DNA of 64,000 bases. It comes from Streptomyces bottropensis ATCC 25435. Lineage in GTDB: Bacteria > Actinomycetota > Actinomycetes > Streptomycetales > Streptomycetaceae. A program made the position numbers and the translations under genes. The notes under the pieces are model-generated. The model worked only from the letters and a program-made list of their open reading frames with translations. It was not told where the DNA came from and did not search any database. The stretch spans positions 8,701,519 to 8,765,518 of the forward strand of contig NZ_KB911581.1 of the NCBI RefSeq assembly GCF_000383595.1, read 5' to 3'. Shown one piece after another: positions 7,472-15,636 of this stretch. The stretch's first letter is position 1, and every line of letters starts with the position of its first letter.

Positions 7472-8013
7472 GTGACCAGCCCGACAAGCCGTTCCTCCAG
7501 ATCGTGGTCTGCGCGGCCGGAGTCGCCGGTGACATCGGCAAACTGATCACCGCAGCACACGAACGGCAGTGGGACGTCGGCGTCGTCGCCACACCACAAG
7601 GGCTCAGCTTCCTCGACGTGGAGGCGGTGGAGAACCAGATCGGGCGCCCCATCCGCTCCGCTTGGCGCTCGGCGGGCGAACCGCGCCCGACCCGGCCCGC
7701 CGACGCGATCGCCGTCGCCCCGGCCAGCTTCAACACCGTCAACAAATGGGCCGCCGGAATCTCCGACAACCTCGCCCTCGGCATCCTGTGCGAAGCACCC
7801 GCCATGGACGTCCCCATCGCCGTACTGCCGTATCTGAACTCGGCCCAGGCCGCCCACCCCGCATACCGCCGGAGTCTGGAGCAGCTACGCGAGATGGGCA
7901 TCCTGATCGGCTCGTACGAACCCCACCGGCCGAAGGCCGGCGGCGGGGCCGACCGCTACCGCTGGGAACAAGTGCTGGAGCTGCTCGCCCACAGACTGTC
8001 CGCGCGGTTGTGA
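7468..8013 (+). CDS. HFCD-family flavoprotein (decarboxylase-like)
   Basis: This 181-residue protein of the homo-oligomeric flavin-containing Cys decarboxylase family is related to PPC decarboxylase and lantibiotic decarboxylases. The N-terminal FLQIVVCAAG strand and the motif APASFNTVNKWAAGISDNLA (family PxxxNTxxKxAxGxxD) fit the FMN site. Family members oxidatively decarboxylate a cysteinyl-type substrate or bind flavin in other ways. The start GTG 7468-7470 overlaps the XRE stop. Its stop (8011-8013) directly abuts the convergent relaxase stop. Linked to the divergent enolpyruvyl transferase operon, it may be a further enzyme of that pathway or a redox-sensing partner of the regulator; both are guesses. 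Confidence 0.83.
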   Translation: MSDQPDKPFLQIVVCAAGVAGDIGKLITAAHERQWDVGVVATPQGLSFLDVEAVENQIGRPIRSAWRSAGEPRPTRPADAIAVAPASFNTVNKWAAGISDNLALGILCEAPAMDVPIAVLPYLNSAQAAHPAYRRSLEQLREMGILIGSYEPHRPKAGGGADRYRWEQVLELLAHRLSARL

Positions 8014-9714
8014 TCAGCGCCGCTGTGCTTGCGACGGTTGTGAAGCCGGGACGACGGCAGCTGGGTGGACTGGAACATGGCGAAGCTGTGTGGCGCCCGG
8101 CCCCTGTGCTGCTCGGGCTTGAGCGCCGGGCGCCGGCCTGCCGCTGAGGCGTTCGATGCGCCAGGTCAGTACCCGTGCCGGGTAGTCGGCGTCGTCCAGG
8201 GCGCGCTGGTCGACTGCCTGTTGGAGGAGCCTCTCCACGTCGTGGCCCGCTGCTTCTGCCTCAGTGAGCGTGGCGGTGAGGGCGTCGAAGGCGGTGTCTG
8301 CGATGACCTGCTCGACGTGTTCGGGTACGACCTGACGAAGGTGACGGATGTGCCGGTCCACGGTCTGCTGGGGCAGTCGGCGCTGGGCGAGGGCGGCCAG
8401 CGGCGCGGCTGCGGCTTGGTCATAGGCAGCCTGGAGGTGGAGCAGGCTCTGGTGGGCGGCTGCGACTTGTTGGTCGTGGTGGCGGAGCTGGTGCCAGCGG
8501 GCGGCGGCGATGACGGTGAGGATCGCGACGTCGAGGAACATCGCCAGGGCTGTGCCGTCTTTGGGGGCGGGCTCGCGGAGCATCGCTCGTACAGCGCCGC
8601 GCAGAGCTCGGGCGTGGTGGTGTTCGGCCTGAACACGGGATCGTGTGGCGCGCTCGAAGGCGGTAGCCGCTTCTCGAAGTTGGGGGCGCAGGTCCTGGGG
8701 GGCGACGAAAGGTAGGGCATCCAGGGCTTCGCCGAAAGCGGCTATATGGGCTTGGGCGGCTTCGTCGTCGGTCTGGTCGAGGTGGTGGGGGATGCGTTCG
8801 GTGGCGGCGGTGGCCTGGTGCCAGGGGTTGGGACGGCGTCGGCCTGGCCGGTCGTTGGGCTGTGGGTCGATGTTCTCCAGGCGCTGTCGGATCTTGGGGA
8901 GGGACAGGTCGGGGGCGAGGTCGTAGCCGGAGAACCAGACGGGCTGCTTGTCGGCGGTGGTGGTGTCTTCGCTGGCGACCTTGTAGCCGCGTACGTCGCC
9001 GGAGGGGAAGTACACGATCTCGACGAGGACGCCGTCGGTGTGGCTGAGCAGGTGGACGAACTCCTCGACGCTTGAGGCGGCGGCCACGGCGGTGCGGATC
9101 GTGGCGCGCAGTCGTTCGCGGGCGGGCTTGTCATGGCCGGCGCGGAGGGCCTTCTCCTGTTCGGCACGGGTGGGCCGTTTGGCGGCGGTGCGGTCTCCGC
9201 GTGCGACGCGGAAGAGGCCGTACTCCTTCTCGATGGCGGCGAGTTCACGGTTGGCGTTGATGTAGTCGTTCCAGTGGCGTGCGGTGCTCAGGTCGCCGCG
9301 CACCTTGGTGGCGGCGATGTGGATGTGGTCGGGGGCGTGGCGGACGGCCACCCACCGGCAGCCGTCCGGGTCACCGTCCGGCGCGATGCCCGTGGCCGCC
9401 ACGACGCGGCGGGCGATGTCGGCCCACTCCTCGTCGCTGAGGTGGCGGTCGGACTTGGCGGCCCGGATCGAGCAGTGCCACACATGCTGCTCGGGGGCGC
9501 GGTTGAGCCGCCGGGCTTGCTTGACGTGCAGGTCGAGGTCGGCCACGAGGAGTTTCTTGGTGGCGTCGAAGTCGTCGGCGCGGCCGGGGTCGGGGGCGAA
9601 GCCGTCCCAGGAGGCGACCAGGTGCGGATCGGTGTGGTCCTTGGCCCTCTTCGTGTCGAACAGGTACCGGATCAGGCCCGCGGTGCTCTTGCCGCTGCTG
9701 ATCTTCGGGATCAT
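8014..9714 (-). CDS. Relaxase (MobA/VirD2 type, HUH endonuclease)
   Basis: This 566-residue mobilization protein nicks DNA at oriT and carries the strand into the recipient. The N-terminal part reads MIPKISSGKSTAGLIRYLFD, where Tyr17 is a candidate nucleophile. The metal-binding histidine motif is RHAPDHIHIAATKVR (H126, H130, H132). The C-terminal half is helical and Arg/Ala-rich, as usual for actinobacterial relaxases. The start ATG (9712-9714) shares one base with the MobC stop (TGATG), so the two are coupled. The gene is convergent with, and immediately adjacent to, the flavoprotein gene. Confidence 0.92.
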   Translation of the reverse strand: MIPKISSGKSTAGLIRYLFDTKRAKDHTDPHLVASWDGFAPDPGRADDFDATKKLLVADLDLHVKQARRLNRAPEQHVWHCSIRAAKSDRHLSDEEWADIARRVVAATGIAPDGDPDGCRWVAVRHAPDHIHIAATKVRGDLSTARHWNDYINANRELAAIEKEYGLFRVARGDRTAAKRPTRAEQEKALRAGHDKPARERLRATIRTAVAAASSVEEFVHLLSHTDGVLVEIVYFPSGDVRGYKVASEDTTTADKQPVWFSGYDLAPDLSLPKIRQRLENIDPQPNDRPGRRRPNPWHQATAATERIPHHLDQTDDEAAQAHIAAFGEALDALPFVAPQDLRPQLREAATAFERATRSRVQAEHHHARALRGAVRAMLREPAPKDGTALAMFLDVAILTVIAAARWHQLRHHDQQVAAAHQSLLHLQAAYDQAAAAPLAALAQRRLPQQTVDRHIRHLRQVVPEHVEQVIADTAFDALTATLTEAEAAGHDVERLLQQAVDQRALDDADYPARVLTWRIERLSGRPAPGAQARAAQGPGATQLRHVPVHPAAVVPASQPSQAQRR

Positions 9715-10367
9715 CAGGCCGCCTTCACGGTGACGGCCTGGTTGGCGGCGGACGCGATGTGGCGGACGGCGGCGCCCACCGCACTCACGGTCTGCTCGGC
9801 CTGGGCCAGGACGGCTGTATCCCTAGAGTGTGGATGACCGCCGGAGTTGACCTTCTTGGCGATCTGGTTGACGTTGTGGCCGATCTTGGCGACCTCTCGG
9901 CGCAGGGCGGTCAGCTCGTCGATGTAGTCGTCGAGCTCGGTGCGCTGGCCGGGCAGGCCGAAGTCACCGTGGACGTGGGCCATGACGACGGCGCCGACGT
10001 AGTGGGCGGCTGCGATGTTCAGCGACCGGGCCTCGGCGAGGATGTCGGCCTTCTCGTCGACGCTGTAGCGGACGTCGACACGCTCCTTGCGCTGGACTGC
10101 TTGACGCTGGCGGCGTCGGGCGACACGGTGCAGCGCGGCAGTGTCGGCGGCTCGTGGCAGCGGCACGGCGGCGGTGTCGGTGCTGTCGGGTTGTTCCTCC
10201 TCGGGTGCCCCCTGGTGCCCGAGTGCCTCCGCCACCCCCGGGGCGGAGGCATCCCCGTTGGGGCCGTCCTTGGACGGTCCAACGGCATACCTTGCTGACG
10301 CGGTCGTGGCTGGCGCGGCGGTCATCTCCACCTGAGTGGTGGAGGGTTCGTGGGACACGTCGTGCAT
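9714..10367 (-). CDS. mobC: MobC-like relaxosome accessory protein
   Basis: This protein is about 217 residues long. A low-complexity N-terminal half is followed by a ribbon-helix-helix-like segment (RVDVRYSVDEKADILAEA) and the helical tail typical of MobC proteins (TALRREVAKIGHNVNQIAKKVN, in part). MobC proteins bind oriT and help the relaxase open the strands. The start ATG 10365-10367 was chosen for its GGAGA site and because it leaves the structured region upstream non-coding. An in-frame ATG at 10496 would run through the hairpin at 10474-10505 and is unlikely. The relaxase follows with a 1-nt overlap. Confidence 0.85.
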   Translation of the reverse strand: MHDVSHEPSTTQVEMTAAPATTASARYAVGPSKDGPNGDASAPGVAEALGHQGAPEEEQPDSTDTAAVPLPRAADTAALHRVARRRQRQAVQRKERVDVRYSVDEKADILAEARSLNIAAAHYVGAVVMAHVHGDFGLPGQRTELDDYIDELTALRREVAKIGHNVNQIAKKVNSGGHPHSRDTAVLAQAEQTVSAVGAAVRHIASAANQAVTVKAA

Positions 10368-10407
10368 GCGGGTTCTCCGTGTGGTGATCTGAGTCGTCGC
10401 ACCCGTC

Positions 10408-10505
10408 GCATGCCTGGTCAAGGCAGGTACGGGTGAGGTGTCGAGGTGGGGTCGACTCGTCACGAGTACTTGCTCCGTCCCCGTGCCAGCCCGCACGGGG
10501 ACGGA
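10408..10505. other. Structured intergenic module A, candidate oriT or control site upstream of mobC
   Basis: The 180-bp gap between the DUF2637 gene and mobC holds GCATGCCTGGTCA (10408-10420) followed by AGGCAGGTACGGGTG. Further right, a perfect 13-bp hairpin is built from TCCGTCCCCGTGC (10474-10486) and GCACGGGGACGGA (10493-10505), flanked by ACTCGT and ACGAGT hexamers. The same arrangement occurs at 11456-11554. Position upstream of mobC-relaxase suits an origin of transfer; terminator or operator roles are alternatives. Confidence 0.5.
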
Positions 10506-10547
10506 AGATACGAGTCGAGGAGGCCGGGGACGCCGGCGCGGCTGGTC

Positions 10548-11372
10548 TCACCGCACGCCGACCGATGTCTTCTCCCCTTCGATCTGCCGCTGGGCGGCAG
10601 CAGCATCCAGTTCGGCCTGCAGGATGGCCTTGATCTTGTCCGCCTCCGCCCTGCCGATGGTGAGGTCCTTGGCGCGGATGGCGTCTTCGATGTGGCGGCG
10701 GGAGGCCCGGTCACCGCGCCCCAGCCGTGCGGTGCGGGCGATGGAGAGCAGCTCGTCGGAGATGGGGTTGGCGTCATCCCCTCGTGGCTCTGCGGTGGCT
10801 CCCGCCACATCGGCAGAAGCGGAAGCCACATCAGCAGGGACGCCACCCGCGTCGGGCTGGGGCGCAGGTGGCTCCGGCGAACCGGTGTCGTCGTTGTGGC
10901 TCAACATGGCGTCCGCCGGCAGCTCAGGCATGGCGGGATGGCGGCAGATGACGATGTAGAAGTGGACGGCGCCAGCCAGGGCGAGCGGGGCGATGGCGGA
11001 CAGGGCGCCGACCGTGTAGTCGTCGAGGCGCAGGCTGCCGATGTGGCGGGTCTGCTGGTTGAGACGGACCGCGTGCAGGGCGTTGGCCCAGATGCTGGTG
11101 ACGGTGGCCGCCCCGACGAGCGCCCAGACGTAGACGCGGGAGCGCAAAGGCGCGGTGCGGAGCATGAGCAGGGCGCCGACGCCGATGGCGATGAACCCGT
11201 CGATCACGAGCGGGAAGGCGTAGGTGAGCAGCCCACGGATGTGGACGGCGACGGCCATCTGCCGCAGGGCGTCATAGGAGAGCGCGAAGGCGAACGCGGC
11301 GAGCATCGCGATGCCGACGCGGATCGAAGCCGTGCCCGGTACAGCGGACGAAGCGGTGGTGGGGGAAGTCAA
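10548..11372 (-). CDS. DUF2637 membrane protein (SpdB-like spread protein)
   Basis: This protein is about 274 residues long. Four predicted membrane segments lie in the first half, including IRVGIAMLAAFAFALSYDAL, a segment around PLVIDGFIAIGVGALLM, YVWALVGAATVTSIWANAL, and AIAPLALAGAVHFYIVI. A charged cytoplasmic C-terminal tail ends in a helix with an HTH-like look (RRHIEDAIRAKDLTIGRAEAD). DUF2637 proteins are typical of Streptomyces plasmids and integrative elements, where they sit among spread genes that move DNA along the mycelium. The start is uncertain: TTG at 11370-11372 after CTGGAG is chosen because the open frame further upstream runs into the repeat module. Confidence 0.75.
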   Translation of the reverse strand: MTSPTTASSAVPGTASIRVGIAMLAAFAFALSYDALRQMAVAVHIRGLLTYAFPLVIDGFIAIGVGALLMLRTAPLRSRVYVWALVGAATVTSIWANALHAVRLNQQTRHIGSLRLDDYTVGALSAIAPLALAGAVHFYIVICRHPAMPELPADAMLSHNDDTGSPEPPAPQPDAGGVPADVASASADVAGATAEPRGDDANPISDELLSIARTARLGRGDRASRRHIEDAIRAKDLTIGRAEADKIKAILQAELDAAAAQRQIEGEKTSVGVR

Positions 11373-11455
11373 GCGCAGGCACTCCAGGTGGTTGGCGGCG
11401 ATCACAGGGTGACGCGAGGGGCACGGTGAGGGCGCGGAGACTCGTCCCACTCGTT

Positions 11456-11554
11456 GCATGCCTGGTCACAGCAAATACGAGTGGACCGTTGATGTCGGGA
11501 CGACTCGTTGCGGGTCCCTGACTCGTCCCCGCGCTGACCTGCGCGGGGACGAGT
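11456..11554. other. Structured intergenic module B, homologous to module A
   Basis: Between the DUF3631 and DUF2637 genes, GCATGCCTGGTCA recurs exactly (11456-11468), followed by TACGAGTG. A perfect 14-bp hairpin with arms ACTCGTCCCCGCGC (11521-11534) and GCGCGGGGACGAGT (11541-11554) follows. Several more ACTCGT/ACGAGT hexamers are scattered over 11440-11570. It may carry a promoter/operator for the DUF2637 gene, a protein-binding iteron array, or a second transfer/replication site. Confidence 0.5.
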
Positions 11555-11572
11555 GCGACGGGTCGAGTCGGG

Positions 11573-12853
11573 TCAGGCGGCGGTGCCGGGCAGCGGCTCG
11601 GCCACCGGATCGGCGGGCCCAGCCTGAGGGCCCGGCTCGGGGCAGTAGCGGGCCCAGGTGTCGAGGAACTGGTTGCGCGCGAAGCCCTTGGCCTGGGAGC
11701 CGTCACCGAAGCGGCGGTTGGCCGAGCCGATGCCGTACGGCTTCAGCAGTACCTGCAGGCCACGGGCGGTCAGGCCGTTGGCGCCGTACTCCGCCCACGG
11801 TGCTTCCTTGTCCGCGTTGAGGTGCTCCAGCAGCCGCTTCGTGCCCAGTACCGCCGGGTCGTTCTCGGCGGCGAAAGCCCGGCGGATACCGACCAGAAGC
11901 CGGGTCCGCAGCCCGCCTTCCTCGTCCTGCCCGACTTCGTAGTCGGTCAGGGCGCGGCACGCGGTGCGAGCGAGCGCGGACCATTCGCCACCGGCGAGGT
12001 CGGCGATGATCACCAACGGTTCCCAAGTGTCCGCCGCACGGTCCTCGACCGGCATCGGTGGCTCCATGTCCATCGCCCGCACGTGCAGCGGCGTCAACCA
12101 GGCGGCGAGCCGGTCGCGTACGGCGTGCAGGGCGGGGGTGTCCCGACTCGTGCGGAAGGCCGCCACCTTCTCGCCCGCCGCTCGGCGCCGCATCCGGATG
12201 ACCACGGACCGATCCATGATCGTGTCGGGCAGATCGTTGATACCGGCCAGCGCCGCCATGGCGAAGGTGGGGAACGCCTGCGGCTTGTGCTCCGGCCCGG
12301 AGACCCGGAGCGTGGGCCGGTTCCGTTGGTGCCCCGCGTTGAGCAGGCCGCGCAGGTCCTCGTTTTTCTCCGCCGCCTTGGCGGTGCCGAAGAGAGTGTC
12401 CGCCTCGTCGACCAGGAGGGTCGGCGGGTTCTCCTCGGTGATCGAGCGGAAGATCGCGGCTGGGCTGGCGTTGACGGTGATCAGAGGGCTGCTCACGGTC
12501 TCGGTCACCACATCCAGCAGTCGCGACTTGCCGCACCGCTTCTCCGGAGCCACGATCGCCAGGCGCGGTGCGTGCTGCCACGCGGGCTGCAGGTGAGTGG
12601 CAGCCACCCACAGCGTCACCGCAGTGACGGCCTCCTCGCTGGGCATCGCCACATACCGCTTGATCTGTGCCCGCAGGTCGGCGAGGACCTGCACGCCGTC
12701 GGGGGCGAGCGCCACGGCCGTCTCCTCAACCGGGCTTACGGACGCCTCCGGTTCGGGGACTGGAGTCCCGTCGACCGGCTGGTCGGTGTCGGCGACCGGC
12801 GGCCACGCAGTCTTGTCGAGGTCGGAATAGGGCTCGGCTCCCTCATGTTCCAC
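11573..12853 (-). CDS. DUF3631-domain ATPase (element replication/maintenance protein)
   Basis: This 426-residue P-loop protein has a Walker A-like APEKRCGKSRLLD that lacks the first Gly of the consensus. A Walker B-like TLLVDEAD, a sensor-like segment around MAALAGINDLPDTIMDRSV, and an Arg-rich RMRRR complete the NTPase core; the last 100 residues form the DUF3631 C-terminal part. Such proteins recur in actinobacterial integrative elements and prophages and resemble primase-helicase-associated ATPases, so a role in element replication is likely but unproven. Start GTG 12851-12853 with GAGGAG 7 nt upstream is preferred over the in-frame start at 13012. Confidence 0.82.
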   Translation of the reverse strand: MEHEGAEPYSDLDKTAWPPVADTDQPVDGTPVPEPEASVSPVEETAVALAPDGVQVLADLRAQIKRYVAMPSEEAVTAVTLWVAATHLQPAWQHAPRLAIVAPEKRCGKSRLLDVVTETVSSPLITVNASPAAIFRSITEENPPTLLVDEADTLFGTAKAAEKNEDLRGLLNAGHQRNRPTLRVSGPEHKPQAFPTFAMAALAGINDLPDTIMDRSVVIRMRRRAAGEKVAAFRTSRDTPALHAVRDRLAAWLTPLHVRAMDMEPPMPVEDRAADTWEPLVIIADLAGGEWSALARTACRALTDYEVGQDEEGGLRTRLLVGIRRAFAAENDPAVLGTKRLLEHLNADKEAPWAEYGANGLTARGLQVLLKPYGIGSANRRFGDGSQAKGFARNQFLDTWARYCPEPGPQAGPADPVAEPLPGTAA

Positions 12854-13069
12854 AGGGCAGCTCCTCGTCTGGCGGTGGCGGGCTCGCGCGCCCTTCCCGC
12901 CGGGCTGGTTCTTCCAGGGCCGTTCGGGGGTGCTGAAGCCTCCGGCGTTGCCGCGCCGGAAGCTCGCTTCGTTCCCCGAGGGAACACGGACAGTACGTCC
13001 ACGCCCTGACACAGTCCAGCGATTCTGTGTCAGCTCAGCGCAGAACCGTCTGCTACTCTGCCGCCCCCT

Positions 13070-13300
13070 TCACGCCGCCAGGCCCAACAGCTCCAACAGA
13101 TCCGCGGTCACGACCCGGTAGGCGTTGCCGAGCCGGAGCACCTTGCACGGGTACTCGCCCCGCTTCGCCAGCTCATAGCCCTTACTCCGGCCGAGCCCCA
13201 GCGCACGGTTGCCTGTTTCCAGGTCAACCGACACGGGGAGGGCGAGAAGCTCCTCCCGACTCATCCCCGTCGACCGTCCTACCGTCTCGTCTTCACGCAT
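13070..13300 (-). CDS. xis: Excisionase / AlpA-like helix-turn-helix protein
   Basis: This 76-residue protein has a single winged-helix core (ALGLGRSKGYELAKRGEYPC and VLRLGNAYRVVTADLLELLG), the pattern of Xis/AlpA DNA-binding proteins that direct the integrase toward excision. A GAAAGGGG site precedes the ATG at 13298-13300. It is divergent from the XRE repressor-integrase pair. The family is clear; the excision role rests on its neighbours. Confidence 0.85.
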   Translation of the reverse strand: MREDETVGRSTGMSREELLALPVSVDLETGNRALGLGRSKGYELAKRGEYPCKVLRLGNAYRVVTADLLELLGLAA

Positions 13301-13387
13301 GCAGTGCGCCCCTTTCGGTACAGCCCTCGGCGAACGCGCCCATCACGTCCGACTCGAAGCGGCTACCAACCATCATCGGGAAGCTAA

Positions 13388-13404
13388 TGTGTCTGCATGA
13401 CACA
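13388..13404. promoter_or_regulatory. Inverted repeat overlapping the XRE repressor start
   Basis: TGTGTC-TGCAT-GACACA is a perfect 6-bp inverted repeat whose centre contains the ATG (13397) of the repressor gene. Its place suggests an autoregulatory operator of the repressor. No good ribosome binding site lies upstream of this ATG, so the transcript may be leaderless. Confidence 0.5.
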
Positions 13405-14077
13405 ACACGGTTTGGATGCTGATGAGGACGACGTCCCGGAGTGGGCGGATCGGATCAAGGCCAACGTGGCCGGCGAAGTCCGACGGAGAAGAAAGGAGAT
13501 GGGATGGAGCGCACAGGAACTGGCGGACCAGTGCGAGCGACTGGGGCACCCCATCCCCCGCAACGTCATCGCCAACATGGAATCCGGACGCCGGGCCAAC
13601 CTTCCCCTAGTGGACGTCATGGTCCTGGCCGCCGCTCTGGAGACGTACCCGGTCTGCCTGATCTTCCCGGTCGGCTACGTCGAGGAGACCCAGGAACTCC
13701 CATTCCAGGGCCTCGTCCCCACCTGGGACGCGCTACGCCGCTTCACCGGCGAGCAGGACGTGCCTGAGTACGACGCGGGCCTCGTCCCCAGCTTCGAACT
13801 CCACACCAGCCTCGTGGGCACCGCCCTGGCCGCTCTCGACGAGGCGGAACAGGCGGGGTTCGCCGCCAGAACGGCCACCACCCGCGCCCAGAAGGAAGAG
13901 GCCGAGAGGAAGCGGACCAGGTACGGCGACGAGGCCATCTCCGCGAAGTACACCCTCCGCCACCTCCGCCGCGACATGCGCGACGAGGGAGCCACCCCAC
14001 CCGAGCTGCCACATGCACTGGGCGACGTCGACCCGCCCGCACCCGATGCCGACACCATCACGGAGGATCGCCTTTGA
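13397..14077 (+). CDS. XRE-family repressor upstream of the integrase
   Basis: This 226-residue protein has an HTH domain at about residues 22-85 (VRRRRKEMGWSAQELADQCE and VIANMESGRR) and a helical C-terminal half with a charged coiled-coil stretch (TRAQKEEAERKRTRYGDEA). It probably governs the lysogeny-like switch of the element by controlling itself, the divergent excisionase and the integrase. Its stop overlaps the integrase TTG start by 4 nt (TTGA). The small inverted repeat over its start is a likely self-operator. Confidence 0.85.
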   Translation: MTQHGLDADEDDVPEWADRIKANVAGEVRRRRKEMGWSAQELADQCERLGHPIPRNVIANMESGRRANLPLVDVMVLAAALETYPVCLIFPVGYVEETQELPFQGLVPTWDALRRFTGEQDVPEYDAGLVPSFELHTSLVGTALAALDEAEQAGFAARTATTRAQKEEAERKRTRYGDEAISAKYTLRHLRRDMRDEGATPPELPHALGDVDPPAPDADTITEDRL

Positions 14078-15612
14078 AGGGTTCAACCCACCGCCGCTGC
14101 TACTGCCGAGACCCCAAGACGGGCAAACCCCTCGGCAAGAACTGTCCGAAGCTCTCCAGCCGTAAGCACGGCTCGTACTCCATACGCCAGGAACTCCCGC
14201 CCCACGAGGACGGCACCCGCCGCTCCTTCAGCCGAGCCGGCTACGAGTCTCTGAAGGCCGCTCAGGCGGACCTCGACCACGTCCGCTCCCTGCTCGCCCT
14301 GGCGGACAAGGACGACCCGGACAGCCTCCAGCGCCTCGTCGCGATGCTGGAGGAGGTCGCGGTCGAGAAGGCCCCGCTGCCGGCCATCGAGGAGACCCGA
14401 CGCCGCCTGAGGGCGGGTCTCGCCCTCCGTGGCAGCCTCACCGTCGGCGAGTGGCTCGACCAGTGGTTCGCCGCGAAGAAGCGCCGCAAGACCACGCTCA
14501 ACGGCTACGCGTCCCACATCCGCGTCCACCTGAAGCCCCGCATCGGGCAGGTACGCCTCGACCGCCTCAACGTCGGCCACCTGGTGGAGATGTTCGACGC
14601 GATCGCCGACGAGAACGAGGCGATCGCGGCCGAGAACGAAGCCCGGCGGGAGCAGATCGCCCGCTGCAAGCCGAGCAAGCCCGGTCGCCCCGTCGGAGCC
14701 GAGCGGAAGCTGCTCGCGGCCGAACGGGCGAAGCTGGCGGAGATGAAGCCGTTCCGGAAGACAACCGGCGCGGCCAGTCGTCAGGCGATCCGCCGCACTC
14801 TCCGCGCCGCCCTTAACTCCGCGATCGCCCAGCAGCTGATCACCTTCAACCCGGCGTCCCACGTCGAGTTGGAGTCAGGCAGGCGCCCGAAGCCCCTTCT
14901 ATGGACGGATGAGCGAGTCCGGCGGTGGCGCGAGACGGGCGAGATCCCTAGCGCGGTCATGGTGTGGACCCCGCAGCAGTTCGGCGCTTTCCTCGACGCC
15001 GCCGAAGGCGACCGCCTGTACGCGATCTTCCACCTGATGGGCACCCGTGGCCTCCGTCGTGGCGAGGCAGTCGGCCAGGACTGGCACGAGATCGACCTCG
15101 ACAACGGCCTCATCACGCCCGCCAAGGAAATCGTGGTGGACGGCTGGGACACGTACGAGTCCGAGCCGAAGACGGACGGCAGCGCCAGCACGATCGCCCT
15201 GGACAGCTTGAACATCGCAGCCCTGCGCGAGCACCGCGCCCGCCAGCTGAAGGAGCGGGAGAAGTGGGGTGACGCCTGGCAGGACACCGGCAAGGTGTTC
15301 ACCCGGGAGAACGGCGCCTGGCTCCACCCCGAGACCGCGTCGGAGACCTTCCGACAGATCCTGGCCCGCACTGGCCTACCGCCGATTACCCTTCGTGATC
15401 TACGTCATGTGTCGGCAACCCTCACCCATGGCGGTGGCGGCGACCTCCACACGATCAAGGAAATGCTTCGCCACTCCACGATCACGCTGACCTCGGACAC
15501 GTACACGAGCTTGCTCCCCGAGGTCGACCAGGCAGCAGCTGAAGCAGCCGTCCGACTAGTGCCACGCGCCCGCCCTGGCAAGGCCGCAGAAATAAATCAG
15601 GCCACATCATGA
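14074..15612 (+). CDS. int: Tyrosine recombinase integrase
   Basis: This 512-residue site-specific recombinase should integrate and excise the element at tRNA-Lys. An N-terminal Cys/Lys-rich segment precedes the SAM-like core-binding domain (from about 130, SLTVGEWLDQWFAA), which is interrupted by a long charged helix. The catalytic domain shows R328 (TRGLRRGEA), R444, H467 (LRHSTI) and the nucleophile Y477 (SDTYTSL). The usual His of the HxxR box is Arg441 (LRDLRH), an uncommon substitution. Start TTG at 14074 follows GGAGG and overlaps the repressor stop, so both genes are co-expressed. Confidence 0.93.
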   Translation: MKGSTHRRCYCRDPKTGKPLGKNCPKLSSRKHGSYSIRQELPPHEDGTRRSFSRAGYESLKAAQADLDHVRSLLALADKDDPDSLQRLVAMLEEVAVEKAPLPAIEETRRRLRAGLALRGSLTVGEWLDQWFAAKKRRKTTLNGYASHIRVHLKPRIGQVRLDRLNVGHLVEMFDAIADENEAIAAENEARREQIARCKPSKPGRPVGAERKLLAAERAKLAEMKPFRKTTGAASRQAIRRTLRAALNSAIAQQLITFNPASHVELESGRRPKPLLWTDERVRRWRETGEIPSAVMVWTPQQFGAFLDAAEGDRLYAIFHLMGTRGLRRGEAVGQDWHEIDLDNGLITPAKEIVVDGWDTYESEPKTDGSASTIALDSLNIAALREHRARQLKEREKWGDAWQDTGKVFTRENGAWLHPETASETFRQILARTGLPPITLRDLRHVSATLTHGGGGDLHTIKEMLRHSTITLTSDTYTSLLPEVDQAAAEAAVRLVPRARPGKAAEINQATS

Positions 15613-15636
15613 GAAAAACCGCGCAGCATTGCTGTC

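Noticed and set aside
10368..10496. Longer mobC start at 10496
   Set aside because: It would place the hairpin and repeat of module A inside coding sequence with an unusual Arg/Thr-rich leader; the start at 10367 has a GGAGA site.
12854..13012. Longer start of the DUF3631 gene
   Set aside because: The leader is basic low-complexity; GTG at 12853 has GAGGAG at good spacing.
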